Assembly: GCA_021904315.1 (NCBI GenBank) | Contig: CM038917.1 | Span: forward strand, 18,956,041 to 19,020,040 | Length of the DNA: 64,000 bases | From: Sphagnum magellanicum | Lineage: Eukaryota > Streptophyta > Sphagnopsida > Sphagnales > Sphagnaceae | Reading direction: 5' to 3' | In this document: in pieces, positions 34,473-47,811 of the stretch | Position numbering within the stretch: the first letter of the stretch is position 1 | Layout: each line of letters starts with the position of its first letter | Position numbers and translations under genes: made by a program | Notes under the pieces: generated by a model | Databases searched by the model: none | What the model was told of the DNA's origin: nothing | The model's input: only the letters and a program-made list of their open reading frames with translations

Positions 34473-36355
34473 TTAACTTCTATGGAGCTCTGCAAGGCCT
34501 GACTCAATAATACGAATCTCTTCCTTGATTTCTTTTTTTTTCAAGTCCACAAGCTTGTCACGTTTTTGTTTTCGGAGTGCTGCTAGCTCATTTAACAAGT
34601 CTCCGTGCCTATTCAATAATTCATCATGAGCAGAAAGTGTTGGTGAAGATGAGGCCAGTGGAGTATGATCTGTGTATGCAGCTGTTGGAGGCACAGGTGG
34701 TTGAGATACAGAGTTTGCATTAGGCAACCGAGTTTTAGTCACAGTGTAGAAAGCTCCACCCACAACAGCAACTGCAGCTGTTAAAGCCACCAGGCCAACG
34801 TAGCCTCCTCCTGCACGCCTTGGCTTTTGGGCAACTGGTTCCTGTGACTGCAGCACCACATGAAACACATGATAAATCTCATGGGGTTCTCCTCACTTGG
34901 CTCATGTTCATGATCAACTAATATGAATCTGTCTGAGAGTTTGTCAAATTGTTGTTAACCTTTTACTTCTAGCCAGACCTTTCAATGCCAATTTCTTAAA
35001 TCACAGTTCCTCTTCTCCCAGGGTCTTAACATACACATAGACTGCTCTGTGATCCACTTTGAAAACTAAGGAAATGAAGATGTTGTATGATAGGGGTTGG
35101 ACTGGGAAATCTGAAGACAGGCCATTTTTGTGCTCAGATACAGAGTCAAAAGCAATTTTGGGGCTCAATATACCCTAAACCCTGGGTCTTGAACATAAAG
35201 ATGGTTGGCAATCCTACAGCTCAAAGAACATGGACCTAAAATGACATGTGCTCCCAATTCTCATCAACACCTACAGTTTGCAAGAGGACATACCACTGTT
35301 GAGAAGGAAGGGGACTGAGGAAGATGGCTCCAGTGACCATTCCTAAAATAATGAACCAAACGAGTGCGCAAAAGAGGTTGTGAGATGACCCCCATATGTC
35401 CAGTACAAAACAAATCTGTACCACAGAGACAAACAGTCATGCACTGATAGATTTTACAATTCTTCTGTATGTGATTTATTTTCATTCCAACAACACATGT
35501 TACAAGAGTTTTTTCTTAATAGCATCCACAAAACCCCTGTCTTCACAGGTGCTCAACTTTTGAGAATTCTACAGTCTTGAAAGGTCTCATCTTCATAACT
35601 TGGGCTTCACTCCCAACCCAAAAACAAGTCTAACTTCTGAAAACTCATCATCAAATGCAAGTTCATCTTCAAGAAGAAGATTCTTCTCCATAGAAGTTGG
35701 GTTGCTACACTAAAACTTGAACTTTGGGAGCTGCATTTTTTACAAAAGAATTATAAAAGTGCTGGACATTTCACAAGATCTCGAGGATTGTCTTCCGACT
35801 GCATTGTACAATTTTAACAACTTTTTTCAACCCTAGATTTTTTCAGATTTGCCCAACCCAGATTCCTGGCTGCAATCTTTCTAATTATCAAAAAACTCCT
35901 GTAGCACATGACCTCTCTGACTTTAGGCATGTCCCATTAGAAAGAACCAAATCTGTTATATACCTTAAAATGGAATTTCAAGCTAACATAGACCATGAAA
36001 CTGCACTCTCAAATTCCAATGTGAAAGAAAACTATCAAAGAAACCCTAAACCCTAAACCCACAAAGATCAGGTACGAGATTGTAGATAGGGTCAGAACAA
36101 AAAACCCTTCAAACGAGAAAAACTTCAACAGTTTGGAACAAAAATTAGAAATCCGCCTGCGAATACAGAAAACACCCAGCAGCAGACTTGGACACAACAA
36201 CAACAATTCTTAAGAACTACTAAAACACCCAACCCACCCGAATGCTGCTGCTGAGGCACTGTTACCGCTCCAGGCAAACAAAAAGGATGGTCGTACTGTG
36301 ACGAAGCAGATGAGTTGAGCTCCGTAGAGTTAGAAGACCCAGTTGCAAATCCCGT
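34473..36355 (-). CDS. Small single-pass membrane / coiled-coil protein, unknown function; start unresolved
   Basis: I do not recognise the family. The second exon (34473-34847) follows a clear acceptor (GTGCTGCAG|TCACAGG) and encodes 124 residues: a basic stretch (QKPRRAGGG), a probable membrane segment (YVGLVALTAAVAVVGGAFY), a Pro/Ser/Thr-rich linker, and a charged helix likely to coil (LLNELAALRKQKRDKLVDLK) ending LHRS. The first exon (36266 to about 36355) has donor GCG|GTAACA, and phase 0 matches the second exon. It reads SSNSTELNSSASSQYDHPF but has no ATG in any frame between 36266 and 36440; the best candidate is ACG at 36353-36355 in a good context (ACAACGG). TTATAGG near 36460 could be a TATA box. 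With the ACG start the protein is 154 residues. A missed upstream exon or a lost start are alternatives. Confidence 0.6.
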
Positions 36356-36479
36356 TGTACCGTCACCTCCCTACGCCCTGCGCGCTTGTGCTTGTCTCAA
36401 GCTTTCCTGCTTCTTCTGTGTTCTCCTTCGTGTTTTGGAACAGCTTCAGCCAAAGCGCCTATAATTAGGGTTTAGAATT

Positions 36480-36670
36480 AGGGTTTAGAAATAGGGTTCA
36501 GTTTAGACATAGATTGTCCAAGCAATTGAAAGAATTAGGGTACAGAATGGGGGTTCATTGGTCCAAGCAATTGAAAGAATTAGGGTTCAGAATGGGGGTT
36601 CATTTGGTCCAAGCAATTGAAAGAATTAGGGTTCAGAATTAGGAATGATTGTCCAAGCAATTGAAAGAAA
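36480..36670. repeat. Minisatellite of about 45 bp with telomere-like words
   Basis: Four units containing GTCCAAGCAATTGAAAGAATT then AGGGTTCAGAATGGGGG start near 36515, 36560, 36606 and 36648, preceded by TTAGGGTTTAGAATTAGGG. They lie just upstream of the small gene. A related CCCTAAACCCTAAACCC occurs in its intron at 36043-36060. Confidence 0.85.
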
Positions 36671-37037
36671 ACTATCAAAGAATTCTAAACCCAAAATCAG
36701 AGATCCAAATTTTCTTTACCATCACCTTTTTGTTTTTCCAAATAGCCATAACTTTTAGGCATGAAATATGTTTTGGCAATGTCAAGAAGGCACAAGATTA
36801 TATCTCTCATCAAGACCTTTTTTAATTCCTTGCCAGGTTGCCAAAATTCGCCAAATAAAATAATCACTCACTCCAGTGTGGGTGCTGGTAAGAAATTTAT
36901 TAACCCTGCCCTTTCTCTATTGGAATTTTGGACAGGAAAGTAGGTACATACACCTATAGCTAGGGGCTCTTGTCCTGGAATAGGCTTGTGCTTAAGGTAT
37001 GGAGAAAAGGGATAGAAAAAACCCCTGTTGTGGCAGT

Positions 37038-37038
<1 letters not shown>

Positions 37039-37085
<47 letters not shown>
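37039..37085. repeat. Poly-T tract (about 47 T)
   Basis: Uninterrupted T run. Its exact length is uncertain in any assembly. It could be the tail of a retroposed sequence, but no source is visible beside it. Confidence 0.95.
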
Positions 37086-37089
37086 CAAT

Positions 37090-38060
37090 TTTGTGATGTG
37101 CTATTACCTTACGCTGTTGGAGGTTATTTAACCTTAGGTTAGTTTTGGTTATTTTATGTTATTCCATCTAGGAGGCAATTTTAGGCAATTTTATTGTTAA
37201 TTTTGGCTTTTAGGTTATTTCATTATATATTATTTTAAAATTATTTTAAGCTATTATAAGTTATTGCTAAGTTATTTTTAGGCTTTTCTTTGTTATTTTA
37301 GGCTATTCTATTGTTAGCTATTCCATCTTAGATTATTATACCTTTGGCTATTCTTAGCAATTCTTTTTTATTCGACCCTATGTTATTTTCAATTATTTTA
37401 GATTATTTTATGTTATTTTATTTTAGGTTTGTCTTGGTCATTTTACCTTATAAAATTATGAATCATTTAAAATTATTTTATCCTAAGTTATTCTCTTTTA
37501 GGTTATTGTCAATTATTCTACCTTAAGGTATTTTTGGTTACTTTTGGTTGTTTTATCTTATGTTATTTAAAAAACATTTAGATTATTATAGACCCAAGTT
37601 AGTTAAAGTTATTTTAGGTTATTTTCAGTTATTATTGATTATTTCAGATAATTTACCTTAGATTATTTTAAGCTATTATTGGCTATTTTCAGTCATTCTA
37701 CCTTAGGTTAGTTTTGGTTTATTGTATTTTATGTTATTTAAGCTATTCTACCTTAAATTATTCTAAGTTATTAGATACTATAAGCTATTACAACTTATTT
37801 TTAAACTATTATATCTTAAGGTATCCTAAGTTAACCCATTTAATTTTTTAAAAACTTTAGGTTATTTTAACCATGCAATTTTAGGTTATTTTATTCTAAC
37901 CTATTAATAGCCTAAAATAACTTAAGGTGTAATAATTAAAAATAACTTAAGATATCATATACCTAGTAATTTAGAATAAATTAAGATAAAATAATTTGAA
38001 ATAACCTAGGATAACTTAAGGTAGAATAGCTTGAAAAAAGATAGAAGAAAATAGTTTTTC
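37090..38060. repeat. Degenerate TTATTTTAGG repeats with an inverted end
   Basis: From 37090 to about 37900 words such as GGTTATTTTAGGCTATT prevail. From about 37905 to 38060 the complement (AGCCTAAAATAACTTAAGG) prevails, so the block folds back on itself around 37905. Confidence 0.8.
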
Positions 38061-41000
38061 AAATAGGCTACAATAGCTTAAGCATAGGTAATTAATTTAA
38101 GCCTAATAAGTAGGCTAGTTAGCCAAATCAATATGACTAGGTGTCAAAACAATATGATTGACTTGATTAAGCCTTTGTCATTTAGTATGGCTTATTTAAC
38201 TAAGCCATGTATGTCTTGATAAACATTTTTTTTGTTATCCTTCTTGATTAAATGCATGATATGACCCTTGGTCAAAAATGTTATTTTAATCATAATAATT
38301 AATAAAAAGAACCATGTGTTTTTCATGCCCACGTTTTTAGTTAAAATGAACATCCCTTTTAATCAATGTGAAAACATTTTGATCAAGTTGGACATTTTGA
38401 AAGCTATGATTTCTTGTAATGATTAAATTTACTTGAATAAAAAATGATAAAATGATTTTTTTGGGTGTAAATAGGTCATAAGTTTGAAACATTAACTTAG
38501 TTTAACATGTTTAAAAGCATGTAAATTAAAATAATATTTGCATTACACACTATGTTCACATCCAATGGGGATCTCTATCTTCCACTTTAAGTTTCATCCA
38601 TCCATTTAAGAAAATAAACATTTCCATAACCTTTTTTTCCTTTCAAAAAATGTGTTAAATGACAAGATTGTTGCATTCAAATGATGGCAACCTATCATAG
38701 TATTTTCAATTATATTCCTTCATGTTTTGTTTCAGTTCATTGTGAACACATTTATTCCATTGTACACAATGTTCTTTAATTCTTTTGCATAATCTTCGAA
38801 GTGAATATGGGGTGTCTTGTGTTTTAGTTTGATCCTATTATTAATTTAGTGGAATTTATTTCTCATAATATTCTTTTCCACTTTAAATAAAATATTCATA
38901 AGTGTCTTCCCATGGAATGTAAGAGTTTGGGGTTCAAAGTTTTATCTTTGTTATATATTACAAAACATTTTCTTTGGTCAATACATCTTGTAAGCATTTG
39001 AATGTTGGTCTTTGGTTGGCCATTTTGACATAATTTTAAAATTTGGTCATAGCCAAGCTTTCCACAACATTCATTCATATCCACTTTTGACTTACATACA
39101 ACAACCAAAGAAATTTTAACACCCTAGATGAGAAATTATAGGTAAATAAACCTTTTTTTTTTGGTTGAGTTGTTCCCTTGACGCAACTTGGACAAGCAAG
39201 TAAGGAGCTTTGGGACATCATGGAAACATGAGCATTTACAAAGTAGGTATATGAAAAACATTCAAAACATTGGAACTATTGGATAATGTGGTGGTTTGTT
39301 GGAAATATAAAAGGAAAAGAAAAGGGAACAACATTTGGAATCTATTTTATAAAAAACACTTCAATGAAGGTGAATGATAAAAAATTTGGCAACAAAATGG
39401 GATTAAATTTGTTTGGACACTCAGAGCTATTGCTTTGTTTTGAGGGTGGAATTTTAAAAATGTTGTCATGGGTGCAATGTCATTGCTTTCATCTTCTCCA
39501 AACTTTAACTATTTGGTGTGACACATTTGTTTTAATGTAATTATTTCATTTAGTAAACAAATATAATCGGGTTGGTTACTTTTGGTAAAATTCAACCTTA
39601 CCAATATTTTTATAATGTTTACAATTGTGTTTCCAAAAACACAAAACTACTTTACAAAGCTAGCAAATAGATTAATGCAAGAAAAGGAAAAAAGATAGAA
39701 AGATAATAAAACGTGAGTGTGATATATTAAATAACAAGAACGAAAAGACATTTTGGGGAATCATGTAATAGCACTTTGAACCATATTGGACCTTTGCATT
39801 CATTAAGAAAAAGGCCTCTAGTGAGGACATTTATGTGGTTATGAATCATGACAAAAAGTGAAAACCAAATTCACCAATTAGTCAAGGCTTTCAAATTTTT
39901 TACTTGAGAAGAAGGATTGAGGTTTTGAAATTGCCATTACATAGTCTCAACGGAGGTAACACCATTGTTTCAAGCTTGTGGTGGGTTGCCTTGCATTATG
40001 CCTTGCATTGGACCCTTTGCATAAAGGGCTCAATGAGGTCAACATGAATTAAGTTACTATGGTATTTGCATTCCCTTAGGGCATGGAGGATTGAGTTTGA
40101 TGGACCCCACATTTTTTGCTAAAGTTTTGTTTGAAAATTTGTGTTACTCAAAGAACTTAGAAAGGACCATTGCATCTCATCATGGACACCTAAAATAAGG
40201 AACAACGTGGGAATGCACATGACAAAGGTTGTAGGAAAAGACTTTGTAGACCACTTGTGAACGATTTTGCATGCTTAGACAATATGGCATGTCAAAACAA
40301 AGTCTTGTGAATGAAAAAAATACTTTCTAAACTTTGTAAAGGAAACTTTTCGAATCACATTTCAAGAAGGTCCCCTCACCTTTGTTAGTCTTTGAAAAAA
40401 TGTTCAACCATAATTACAAGAAGGAAAAGGTTTTTACAACTTTAATGAAAGAAATGGACTTCTTGGTGTAAGAGCAATAAACAAAGATTTGGGCTTAGAA
40501 AGATCACCCATCTTCTACTTGGGACGACATTTTGGTGTCTTAGATCTATGCAAAGTTCATCATTTATCATATAGAGTGGGACCTTGCAAAGTGGTTTTAA
40601 GAATGTTAGGGTTTTAAAGCCCTAGGATGGGGGCATTCCCATAACAAGGCGGTAGTTACTTGGCCAACTTTCGAAGAATTCCCCCATTTGTGTGCTTTAC
40701 CCATTGTAGAGTTTGAGGTGAACATTATCATGAACCTAAACATATGTAGGTACATCACATAGGAGGGGGAGGGTTCTTATGCCTAATTATAGGCATACTT
40801 AGGATCCTTCCCACTTTTAAGGAGTGGGCATATAAGATCCACCCTCTTTTCTAGGAGATACATTCATGGATATAAGATACCCTCTACACACGCCAAGAAA
40901 TTTTTCCAAGTGTTTTGCAAAAACATGTAATACTTTGAAGAGAATATTTGTTGACACAAAAAAATGATTTGTGATTAGGGCCATTTGCATGTCATGGTTT

Positions 41001-41380
41001 CCATCACGAAGAGTTGAAAGTGAATGAATATGAAGAATCTAAACCCAATATTTATTCTTCTCAATGTTTTAGCACATTGAATCTCTCAATCCATTAGCTT
41101 AAAGTGTTGACATGCATTGACAATATGATATCAAATTTAGCACGGAAGTTTTTAGAGCAAAACTAGATGTTGAGGATGTTGAGGTTTTGAAATCTATTTA
41201 CAAACTACTTTACTCTTTAAACAATTGGCTTGCTAGAATCATTATGCGATTTGAACTGAGTCTCTGGTGTAATTTGGTTATACAGGTGAAATCATGCATA
41301 GATCCATAGGATGATAAGGTGCCTGGTGCCCAAATTACATGTTATTTGTTGTTATTCTAAGTTTTTGCTAGGGTATGAGA
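38061..41380. other. Intergenic, AT-rich
   Basis: About 3.3 kb. No reading frame with coding character, no terminal repeats and no RNA gene seen. A short palindromic patch with TAATTATAGGCATACTTAGG lies near 40782. Confidence 0.5.
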
Positions 41381-42270
41381 AGTCCTATGCACAAAAAGTA
41401 AAGAATGTTGTTGCCATTGTTCCATAGGGCAGGCTCACAGTGGCATAAGCATCAAAGACCTTATCAAAAACTACACCAGATCAAGCTAAAAATAACCGGT
41501 TCAGATCAAGTCTGAGCTCTGACGCTGAAACAAATTGTCAGCAAGCAGGTTTCATAAACTGGCTGGAATGCAAGAAAGCATGCTTGATACTGACATCCAT
41601 GAACCAATTTGCAGTGTCAAAAAGTTCTAAAGCTGCCAGAGTCTTACCAAATGTTTGGAATGGTGCACATGCTCAGCTCCCAAGCATAAAAACTACTTCC
41701 CAAAACAAAAAAACTACTGTGGATTATCACCATCACATGAATGTATATTTTACAAAGTTGATCTCTCAATGAAAGACCCATCAAATTCAGCAGTCCAAAA
41801 CAGCACCCCTGCTTGACATTCATGAAACTCAAGCCCCAACATTGGGGGGCTCCAAGTTTCATGAATGTCGTCAGGCAGACAAATTACAAGCTTGTGTGGA
41901 TGGTGTGGAAGAACAAGCAACTAGAGCCTAACTGCTATGTGGACTAAAGAAGATCAGCTATTGTGTGGCCTGCGACACAGGTACTCTTTTCATTGTACTC
42001 AATCAGCTGCTGTTGTCACACATTCTGTGTACTGCGCATCATTCTCTTATCAGAGATTTTCCAGCCACACCTCTTGCTCATGTTCTTGCAATTTTGACCA
42101 ATTCAGGTACTGTGTAAAGGTAAGCACCTGATCATTGCAAATACCTTGCACACCATTGTAGTTTATTTTCTGCTTGTGTTTATGACCAGAAATTTTGGGC
42201 AATAACAGGGTAGATATATCGAAAGACCATGCCTGATAAGATGAAACAATGAAGCCCACATCACATGTAG
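41381..42270. other. Probable 3' untranslated region and flank of the MKP1-like gene
   Basis: Base composition is closer to that of the genes than to the AT-rich spacer, and the stretch directly follows the last coding exon. No further coding exon is recognisable. Confidence 0.45.
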
Positions 42271-45267
42271 TCAACCATTGATAAAATACTCCCAAAACTC
42301 ATCAGGCTCATCTCCCTCCTCCACCACCTGCACACAATTGAACAAGGTGCTCAGCACTAAAAACAAGTGCCAACTTCTGGTGAAGTTGGCTTGTCAGACA
42401 AAGAATAGAGTCAGATGTTGCCTCAAATGCAAGAAAAATAACCCAACTGCATGGGTGTAAATGTAGGAACAGCAGCACAGCAAACAAGAGAAACAATTTT
42501 ACAGGGAAAATGACCCAAAAAACACAAAGGCTGTGACAACAGAAGGCTAGTTTACCTTAACAGGCATGTCCACCCGCAGTTGCCACTGCTTGATAAAGTC
42601 CTGCCCTATTATTTCCCAGTGCTCTTCACTGGTTCTGTGGCCATTGTCATCTTCCTCTGGTGATTCTCCATCTCCATCAGACCTCCAAGACTGGCCCACC
42701 CACACATACACATGGCCCCCTCTTCCTGATGGTGCATCTGGTACTACCAGGACATAAGCTGCATGTGATTCCAGATCATCCTCCATGAACATATCAATCT
42801 TCTCCATCTGTGGCCACTCATAAAGCTCAGGAGCTTCTGCCTCCAATCTTGCACTTTTTATAATAACTGTTGTTTGTACTTTGACATCTTCTTGTACAAA
42901 GCTAGCAGGCCTTCTTGTAATGGGGACTACTTGCTCATCACCATCCTGTGGTGCTGTGTTGTTAATGGCATCCAGAAACTCCTCTCTCACCTTGTTATGT
43001 GCATCCAATTCACAATATGTGTTGCCTATTTCAACTGTTGTGAGCATGTTGCAGTCTGTCAGGTTTCCAGTAGAGATGGGAGCAAGCTCAGGGTTTCTTC
43101 TTGGTGTCATAGAAGCTCCATGAACCAATGATGGAAGACAGAGGGAGGGAGAAACACCACCTCGACGTTGTGCAAGAGACAGAGTAGGTCCTTTTGATGA
43201 TGAATGAGAGAAGGGCTTGCTCTCAAGCTGACTAGGAAAATGATCAAGAGATGGAAAGGGCATATGGGTTGACAGGGATTCTCCTAATATTGGTGACAAT
43301 GCAAGAGCAGAGTTTGGAAAAGGAGAGTGAGACAGAGACAGGACTGGAGAAGAGGGTGGAGAAATACATGGAGATGCCAGAAAAGGAGGAGAATGGGATG
43401 AGTTTGAAGAGAAGGAGCGAAATGAGAAAGATGATGCAGATGAGCACTGTGAAGGGTTTGGGGATGCTGCTGCACCCCCCACTCCAGGCACTTCATTCTT
43501 GGACCCTGTTGTTGACACAGGTTGAGACATTCCTGCTCCATTCACTCCCTCCCTCATTAGCATAGGCTTGCTTCCAGGGATGCAGAAGAATTTGCGACGA
43601 AGTCGGCTCCACCCACTATCCCTTGGTGTACCATGTATTACTAATCCTGGAATCGGTTCCACAGGCATCACTGCCTGACCTTTCGCTCTCTGGTAGAGTG
43701 AATAATCTGTGTCATATACTGCCAGCTGCTTTACTCTCAGAAATACAGTCCCTGACTCTGCATTCCTTCCAGTTTCTGGTGAGCCACTGTCCTTTCCAGC
43801 ACCTGGATCCTGATGCCCAACATTTCTCCCAACCAGGGGCATCTCACTTCTTAAAGCTTCCCAGAACTCAGAGGGCTCTTCACCTTCAAAGACTTGGATG
43901 TTGTTATCATCAGCCCTCTCATATCTCACCACTTGACAAGTAAATGCATGAGCAGCTGCAGCCATTCCTGAATCACAGTTGGATCCTTGCCAAACATAGA
44001 GGGCACCTGGCACATGAACAACAAAGGCACCTCTGGAGTCGAGAGCAGAGGCAGCTGGATGGTTCACAGTTTTGGGCACGAGATGAAGAGGATCGTAAGG
44101 AGAGTGAGGAGCCATGCGATACATGCGCAAAGCAGAGTTGGGGCTCACAGGTGTGGCATGCACCCGCTTCTGACATTGAAGGAGTTGGCAAGCAAATCCC
44201 ATGTTAGGATTTGTGACCCCTCTTGCAGCCTTGACATCTTGGAAAGCATCCTCAAAGCTGCGACCATCTCGCCACATCAGATAGGCAATGACTAGAGATG
44301 TTGACCGAGAAACCCCCTGACAGCAGTGCACAAAGACCCGTCCACTCTGCTCTCTCACCTCCTCAAAGTAGTCAAATACATCATACAGGATACTAGTAAT
44401 GTCCTCTGATGGGCTATCTTGTAGCCACAGCGTCTTGTAGCTCAAATCATCCCGGAAGTACTCTGGGCACACAAATCCCACGCAATTCAGCACATGGGTA
44501 ATCCCATTCTCCCGCAATGTCTCACGGTTCCTGGCAACTGAATCACTCCCAAGATAAATATGCTCTGCAACCCGGGAACACTCCTTATCGAAGAAGGCAA
44601 ATTTGTCTCTCTTGAGCTGCATCTCAGTGGGCTCACAAGCATCCCTATTGCGCTGCAGTGCACCAAGATCAAGTTTCATCCCAGGACCAATCAGTCCCTT
44701 CATATCTCTCCGTCCACCTGGCGTGCATGGCAGGCATTGCCCACCTTCATAAAACTCCCCATGATTCCCATCTATGCTTTGCCTTGGAGGTTGTTGCAGT
44801 GGAGGAGGAGGTCTCACCTTGCTGATGGGCTGAAGAGGACATGGTGCCAGAAGGAAAGGCCTTCTGCTGTTATCTCTGAACCTGGACTGTTGCCGAGGTG
44901 ATGGGCTTGGGCTTGGTGGTGCTGAATGTGACTGCCATGCAGTAGTAGAACCCCAAAACTTCTTCCTGACACTTGGAAAGTGGGTTCCATCATCAGTATC
45001 TTGCTCCTCGTCAAACGGAGATAATATTCCACATGCTGTTGCTGTTTCTTCGTCACCATCATCATATCCTACCTTATCAGTCTGCTGCCCCACCACCATC
45101 ACCCTCTCTCCATCTGCCAGCCTCATGGAGACCGTTATGTCACGTAATGGCAGGCTCCTGTGACTCTTTCCTCCTAAGGACAACCCATCCAGCGGCAAGT
45201 TCTTGGAACCGGCAGAGGAGCACTCTTGCACATTCTCATTGGGGTTTTTCTTCGCCCATGTAACCAT
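42271..45267 (-). CDS. MKP1-like: MKP1-like dual-specificity MAP kinase phosphatase with gelsolin-like domains
   Basis: Plant MKP1 removes phosphate from Thr and Tyr of stress and defence MAP kinases (MPK3/MPK6 in Arabidopsis). Two coding exons: 42556-45267 and a short last exon 42271-42327 (19 codons with stop, VVEEGDEPDEFWEYFING), joined through a 228-bp intron (AAG|GTAAAC donor, GTGCAG acceptor, phase 0), giving 922 residues. Start ATG 45265-45267 in context GCCATGG. Residues 1-228: Ser/Pro-rich, with FWGSTTAWQSHSAPPSPSPS. Residues 229-367: phosphatase domain with general acid Asp284 (LQDSPSED) and signature HCCQGVSRS, catalytic Cys315 and Arg321. About 385-480: gelsolin-like domain (FVVHVPGALYVWQG). 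A Ser-rich linker follows, then a second gelsolin-like C-terminus (YVWVGQSW, about 850). It is longer than Arabidopsis MKP1, mainly in the linkers. Only about 500 bp of its own upstream DNA remain before the duplication junction. Confidence 0.93.
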
Positions 45268-45433
45268 GGCCTTGAACCCACCTCCTCACTTGCATGCTTG
45301 AGAACACAAGGGGGCAAAAAAAAAAAAAAAAACCGCCTCTAACTGCTAATTGTCAGCTATGCTCTTCTCTTCCCAAACCCTAGTCTCCCAGAAAGGATCG
45401 ATCTGCAAGAAGAACTACCCTCAGGCAGAGCAA

Positions 45434-45467
<34 letters not shown>

Positions 45468-45761
45468 TCCTCTCCCTCCGTCCCGATCTATTTCTTTCTT
45501 TTTGACAACACCTAATCCGAGAATCGAATGTCCAAGTTTCCTCCTTAGTTTCCTCAAACCCTAGGTACTCCACACCCACAAAAGCGAAACCCGCAATAAA
45601 CAACCGCACAGCAAGCTCGTTCCCTTATCCGCAAGCTCCGATACAAATCTGGCAACAAAAAAATTTCTTCACAACCTCACCACTCTGAACCGAAACAAAA
45701 CAAGAGAGCGAAGGAAGGGACAAACCCCAAACAACAACGACAAGAAGCCCGTCACAAAACA
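45268..45761 (-). promoter_or_regulatory. Leader and proximal upstream region of the complete MKP1-like copy
   Basis: Contains a poly-A run (plus strand), AAACCCTAG, and a (GA)n/(CT)n tract typical of plant leaders. It ends at the poly-C junction, so regulatory DNA beyond it belongs to the outer copy. Confidence 0.55.
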
Positions 45762-47811
45762 CCCCCCCCCCCTGACTAGGAAAATGATCAAGAGATGGAA
45801 AGGGCATATGGGTTGACAGGGATTCTCCTAATATTGGTGACAATGCAAGAGCAGAGTTTGGAAAAGGAGAGTGAGACAGAGACAGGACTGGAGAAGAGGG
45901 TGGAGAAATACATGGAGATGCCAGAAAAGGAGGAGAATGGGATGAGTTTGAAGAGAAGGAGCGAAATGAGAAAGATGATGCAGATGAGCACTGTGAAGGG
46001 TTTGGGGATGCTGCTGCACCCCCCACTCCAGGCACTTCATTCTTGGACCCTGTTGTTGACACAGGTTGAGACATTCCTGCTCCATTCACTCCCTCCCTCA
46101 TTAGCATAGGCTTGCTTCCAGGGATGCAGAAGAATTTGCGACGAAGTCGGCTCCACCCACTATCCCTTGGTGTACCATGTATTACTAATCCTGGAATCGG
46201 TTCCACAGGCATCACTGCCTGACCTTTCGCTCTCTGGTAGAGTGAATAATCTGTGTCATATACTGCCAGCTGCTTTACTCTCAGAAATACAGTCCCTGAC
46301 TCTGCATTCCTTCCAGTTTCTGGTGAGCCACTGTCCTTTCCAGCACCTGGATCCTGATGCCCAACATTTCTCCCAACCAGGGGCATCTCACTTCTTAAAG
46401 CTTCCCAGAACTCAGAGGGCTCTTCACCTTCAAAGACTTGGATGTTGTTATCATCAGCCCTCTCATATCTCACCACTTGACAAGTAAATGCATGAGCAGC
46501 TGCAGCCATTCCTGAATCACAGTTGGATCCTTGCCAAACATAGAGGGCACCTGGCACATGAACAACAAAGGCACCTCTGGAGTCGAGAGCAGAGGCAGCT
46601 GGATGGTTCACAGTTTTGGGCACGAGATGAAGAGGATCGTAAGGAGAGTGAGGAGCCATGCGATACATGCGCAAAGCAGAGTTGGGGCTCACAGGTGTGG
46701 CATGCACCCGCTTCTGACATTGAAGGAGTTGGCAAGCAAATCCCATGTTAGGATTTGTGACCCCTCTTGCAGCCTTGACATCTTGGAAAGCATCCTCAAA
46801 GCTGCGACCATCTCGCCACATCAGATAGGCAATGACTAGAGATGTTGACCGAGAAACCCCCTGACAGCAGTGCACAAAGACCCGTCCACTCTGCTCTCTC
46901 ACCTCCTCAAAGTAGTCAAATACATCATACAGGATACTAGTAATGTCCTCTGATGGGCTATCTTGTAGCCACAGCGTCTTGTAGCTCAAATCATCCCGGA
47001 AGTACTCTGGGCACACAAATCCCACGCAATTCAGCACATGGGTAATCCCATTCTCCCGCAATGTCTCACGGTTCCTGGCAACTGAATCACTCCCAAGATA
47101 AATATGCTCTGCAACCCGGGAACACTCCTTATCGAAGAAGGCAAATTTGTCTCTCTTGAGCTGCATCTCAGTGGGCTCACAAGCATCCCTATTGCGCTGC
47201 AGTGCACCAAGATCAAGTTTCATCCCAGGACCAATCAGTCCCTTCATATCTCTCCGTCCACCTGGCGTGCATGGCAGGCATTGCCCACCTTCATAAAACT
47301 CCCCATGATTCCCATCTATGCTTTGCCTTGGAGGTTGTTGCAGTGGAGGAGGAGGTCTCACCTTGCTGATGGGCTGAAGAGGACATGGTGCCAGAAGGAA
47401 AGGCCTTCTGCTGTTATCTCTGAACCTGGACTGTTGCCGAGGTGATGGGCTTGGGCTTGGTGGTGCTGAATGTGACTGCCATGCAGTAGTAGAACCCCAA
47501 AACTTCTTCCTGACACTTGGAAAGTGGGTTCCATCATCAGTATCTTGCTCCTCGTCAAACGGAGATAATATTCCACATGCTGTTGCTGTTTCTTCGTCAC
47601 CATCATCATATCCTACCTTATCAGTCTGCTGCCCCACCACCATCACCCTCTCTCCATCTGCCAGCCTCATGGAGACCGTTATGTCACGTAATGGCAGGCT
47701 CCTGTGACTCTTTCCTCCTAAGGACAACCCATCCAGCGGCAAGTTCTTGGAACCGGCAGAGGAGCACTCTTGCACATTCTCATTGGGGTTTTTCTTCGCC
47801 CATGTAACCAT
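45625..47811 (-). pseudogene. 3'-truncated second copy of the MKP1-like gene
   Basis: Residues 1-680 are identical to the complete copy, including the whole phosphatase domain (Cys315, Arg321) and the first gelsolin-like domain. At the junction the frame runs into the upstream DNA of the other copy and gains 48 unrelated residues (GGGVFCDGLLVVVVWG ...) before a stop. The C-terminal gelsolin-like part and the last exon are missing. It has the longer upstream region (47812-48990), so if real it may be the transcribed copy, yielding a truncated but possibly active phosphatase. If the duplication is an assembly error, there is only one gene, with the promoter at 47812-48990. Confidence 0.8.

Noticed and set aside
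36043-36060. CCCTAAA repeats as an interstitial telomere
   Set aside because: Only two to three units here (and GGGTTTAGGGTTTAGGGT at 55482); too short to indicate a telomere fusion.
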